From positions 1 to 7,425 of the forward strand of contig CAAEUM010000241.1 of the NCBI GenBank assembly GCA_900759225.1: a stretch of 7,425 nucleotides of DNA, in the 5' to 3' direction. The stretch is from Lachnospiraceae bacterium. GTDB taxonomy: Bacteria; Bacillota; Clostridia; Lachnospirales; Lachnospiraceae. Position numbers and translations under genes: made by a program. Below are positions 6,379 to 7,425 of the stretch, in pieces. How positions within the stretch are numbered: the stretch's first letter is position 1; every line of letters begins with the position of its first letter. A model generated the notes under the pieces. It saw only the letters and a list, made by a program, of their open reading frames with translations. It did no database searches and was not told where the DNA came from.

Positions 6379-7425
6379 TACAAAACTGATTCAGAGGGCG
6401 GAGGATGTTCTCTATAAGACCTATAACCGCTTTCCTGTCGTATTCGACTATGGAAAAGGCGTAAGGCTGTATGATACGGAGGGAAATGAGTACCTTGATT
6501 TCGGCGCAGGGATTGCAGTGATGGCTCTGGGATATGGGGATGAGGAGTACACCCAGGCAGTGGAAAAGCAGCTTCACAAGCTGACCCATATTTCCAATCT
6601 TTTTTATAATGAGCCATCCATCAAAGCAGGAGAAAAGCTGCTGAAGGCGGCCTGCATGGATAAGGTTTTCTTTACAAACAGCGGAACAGAGGCAGTGGAG
6701 GGCGCTCTGAAAATTGCAAAGCGTTACCATTATAATAAGCTTCATGAGGCTATGGGAGACGGCTTTGATGGCTGTGAGGAAAAGGAAATGGACATGACCG
6801 GGGAGATCATTGCCATGAACCATTCCTTTCATGGAAGAAGCCTGGGAGCCCTTTCTGTCACAGGAAACGCACATTATCAGGAGCCCTTTAAGCCGCTGAT
6901 CCCCGGAATCCGTTTTGCAGATTTTAATGATCTGGATAGTGTAAAAGCCCTGATCAATGATAAAACCTGTGCTATTATTATGGAAACGATCCAGGGTGAA
7001 GGAGGCATCTATCCGGCAAAAAAAGAATTTCTGGAAGGGGTAAGAGAACTCTGTGATAAACATGATCTGCTGCTGATCCTGGATGAGATCCAGTGCGGCA
7101 TGGGGCGTTCTGGCTCTCTGTTTGCATGGCAGGAATATGGCGTAAAGCCGGATGTGGTGACTGTGGCAAAGGCCATTGGAAACGGCTTGCCGGTGGGTGC
7201 ATTTATGGCCTGCGGGAAGGCTGCGCTGGCTATGGTGCCAGGGGATCATGGCAGTACCTATGGGGGAAATCCTCTGGTAACGGCTGCTGCAGATGCAGTG
7301 CTTACGATTTTTGAGAAACGCCGGATTCCGGACCATGTAAAGGAAACAGGCGCTTATCTGGCAGATAAGCTGGAGGGGCTGGCAGCCTCCTGTGATGCGA
7401 TAAAAGAGCGCCGGGGAGTTGGGCT
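6371..7425 (+). CDS. argD: Acetylornithine aminotransferase (3' end outside window)
   Basis: ArgD is a cytosolic class III PLP aminotransferase that converts N-acetylglutamate semialdehyde to N-acetylornithine using glutamate. Of the usual roughly 400 residues, 351 are present before the window edge. Motifs in order are [14 protein letters not shown] (101-114, PLP phosphate contact), SFHGR (152-156), ETIQGEGG (205-212, usually EPIQGEGG), [11 protein letters not shown] (236-246, Asp238 contacting the PLP ring) and [14 protein letters not shown] (265-278) with the Schiff-base Lys267. STYGGNP (295-301) is also conserved. An acidic insertion of about 15 residues lies near 124-143 compared with E. 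coli ArgD. ATG 6371 lies 9 bases after AAGGAGG (6355-6361), inside argB, and overlaps the argB end by 8 bases. Related aminotransferases (gabT, rocD) are less likely given the operon. Confidence 0.95.
   Translation, partial: MSDTKLIQRAEDVLYKTYNRFPVVFDYGKGVRLYDTEGNEYLDFGAGIAVMALGYGDEEYTQAVEKQLHKLTHISNLFYNEPSIKAGEKLLKAACMDKVFFTNSGTEAVEGALKIAKRYHYNKLHEAMGDGFDGCEEKEMDMTGEIIAMNHSFHGRSLGALSVTGNAHYQEPFKPLIPGIRFADFNDLDSVKALINDKTCAIIMETIQGEGGIYPAKKEFLEGVRELCDKHDLLLILDEIQCGMGRSGSLFAWQEYGVKPDVVTVAKAIGNGLPVGAFMACGKAALAMVPGDHGSTYGGNPLVTAAADAVLTIFEKRRIPDHVKETGAYLADKLEGLAASCDAIKERRGVG

Noticed and set aside
6335..7336. 333-codon open frame on the minus strand
   Set aside because: It is antisense to the well-supported argB end and argD, has no recognisable motif, and is rich in His, Cys and Ser as expected from antisense reading of a coding gene.

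Overview
This window is a chromosomal arginine biosynthesis locus from a Firmicute. It most resembles a clostridial (Lachnospiraceae-type) genome. That placement rests on the style of the proteins, the strong AGGAGG-type ribosome binding sites before nearly every gene, the balanced GC content and the divergent argG / argC gene order. The family-level assignment is inference. Every large reading frame has a recognisable role, and no phage, insertion sequence, CRISPR array or tRNA was seen.

Layout from left to right. (1) 1-999 is the C-terminal part of a transketolase gene (tkt), cut by the window edge. (2) 1000-1145 is the convergent gap between tkt and argG. It holds two hairpins: a repeat-like 12-bp inverted repeat and an 18-bp stem that probably terminates argG. 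(3) 1146-2381 on the minus strand is argG. (4) 2382-2644 is the divergent control region between argG and argC. It contains two mirror-image promoter/operator modules, one per gene, with the same internal spacing, and a second copy of the repeat seen downstream of argG lies between them. (5) 2645-7425 on the plus strand is an operon argC - GNAT acetyltransferase - argJ - argB - argD, with argD running off the right edge.

How the genes work together. ArgJ makes N-acetylglutamate by moving the acetyl group from N-acetylornithine. ArgB phosphorylates it, ArgC reduces it to the semialdehyde and ArgD transaminates it to N-acetylornithine, which returns to ArgJ and yields ornithine. This is the acetyl-recycling pathway. 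ArgG acts later, joining citrulline and aspartate. argF and argH are not in the window. Control appears to act twice: paired ArgR/AhrC-type operators over both promoters, and an ArgB of the arginine-inhibited type with an N-terminal helix.

Points most worth a second look are the twin operator modules, the repeat pair flanking argG, the uncharacterised GNAT enzyme inside the operon, a Cys-Thr (rather than the usual Ala-Thr) self-cleavage site in ArgJ, an acidic insertion in ArgD, and a hairpin wrapped around the GNAT stop codon just before the argJ ribosome binding site. I found no clear evidence of a wholly new biological system here.
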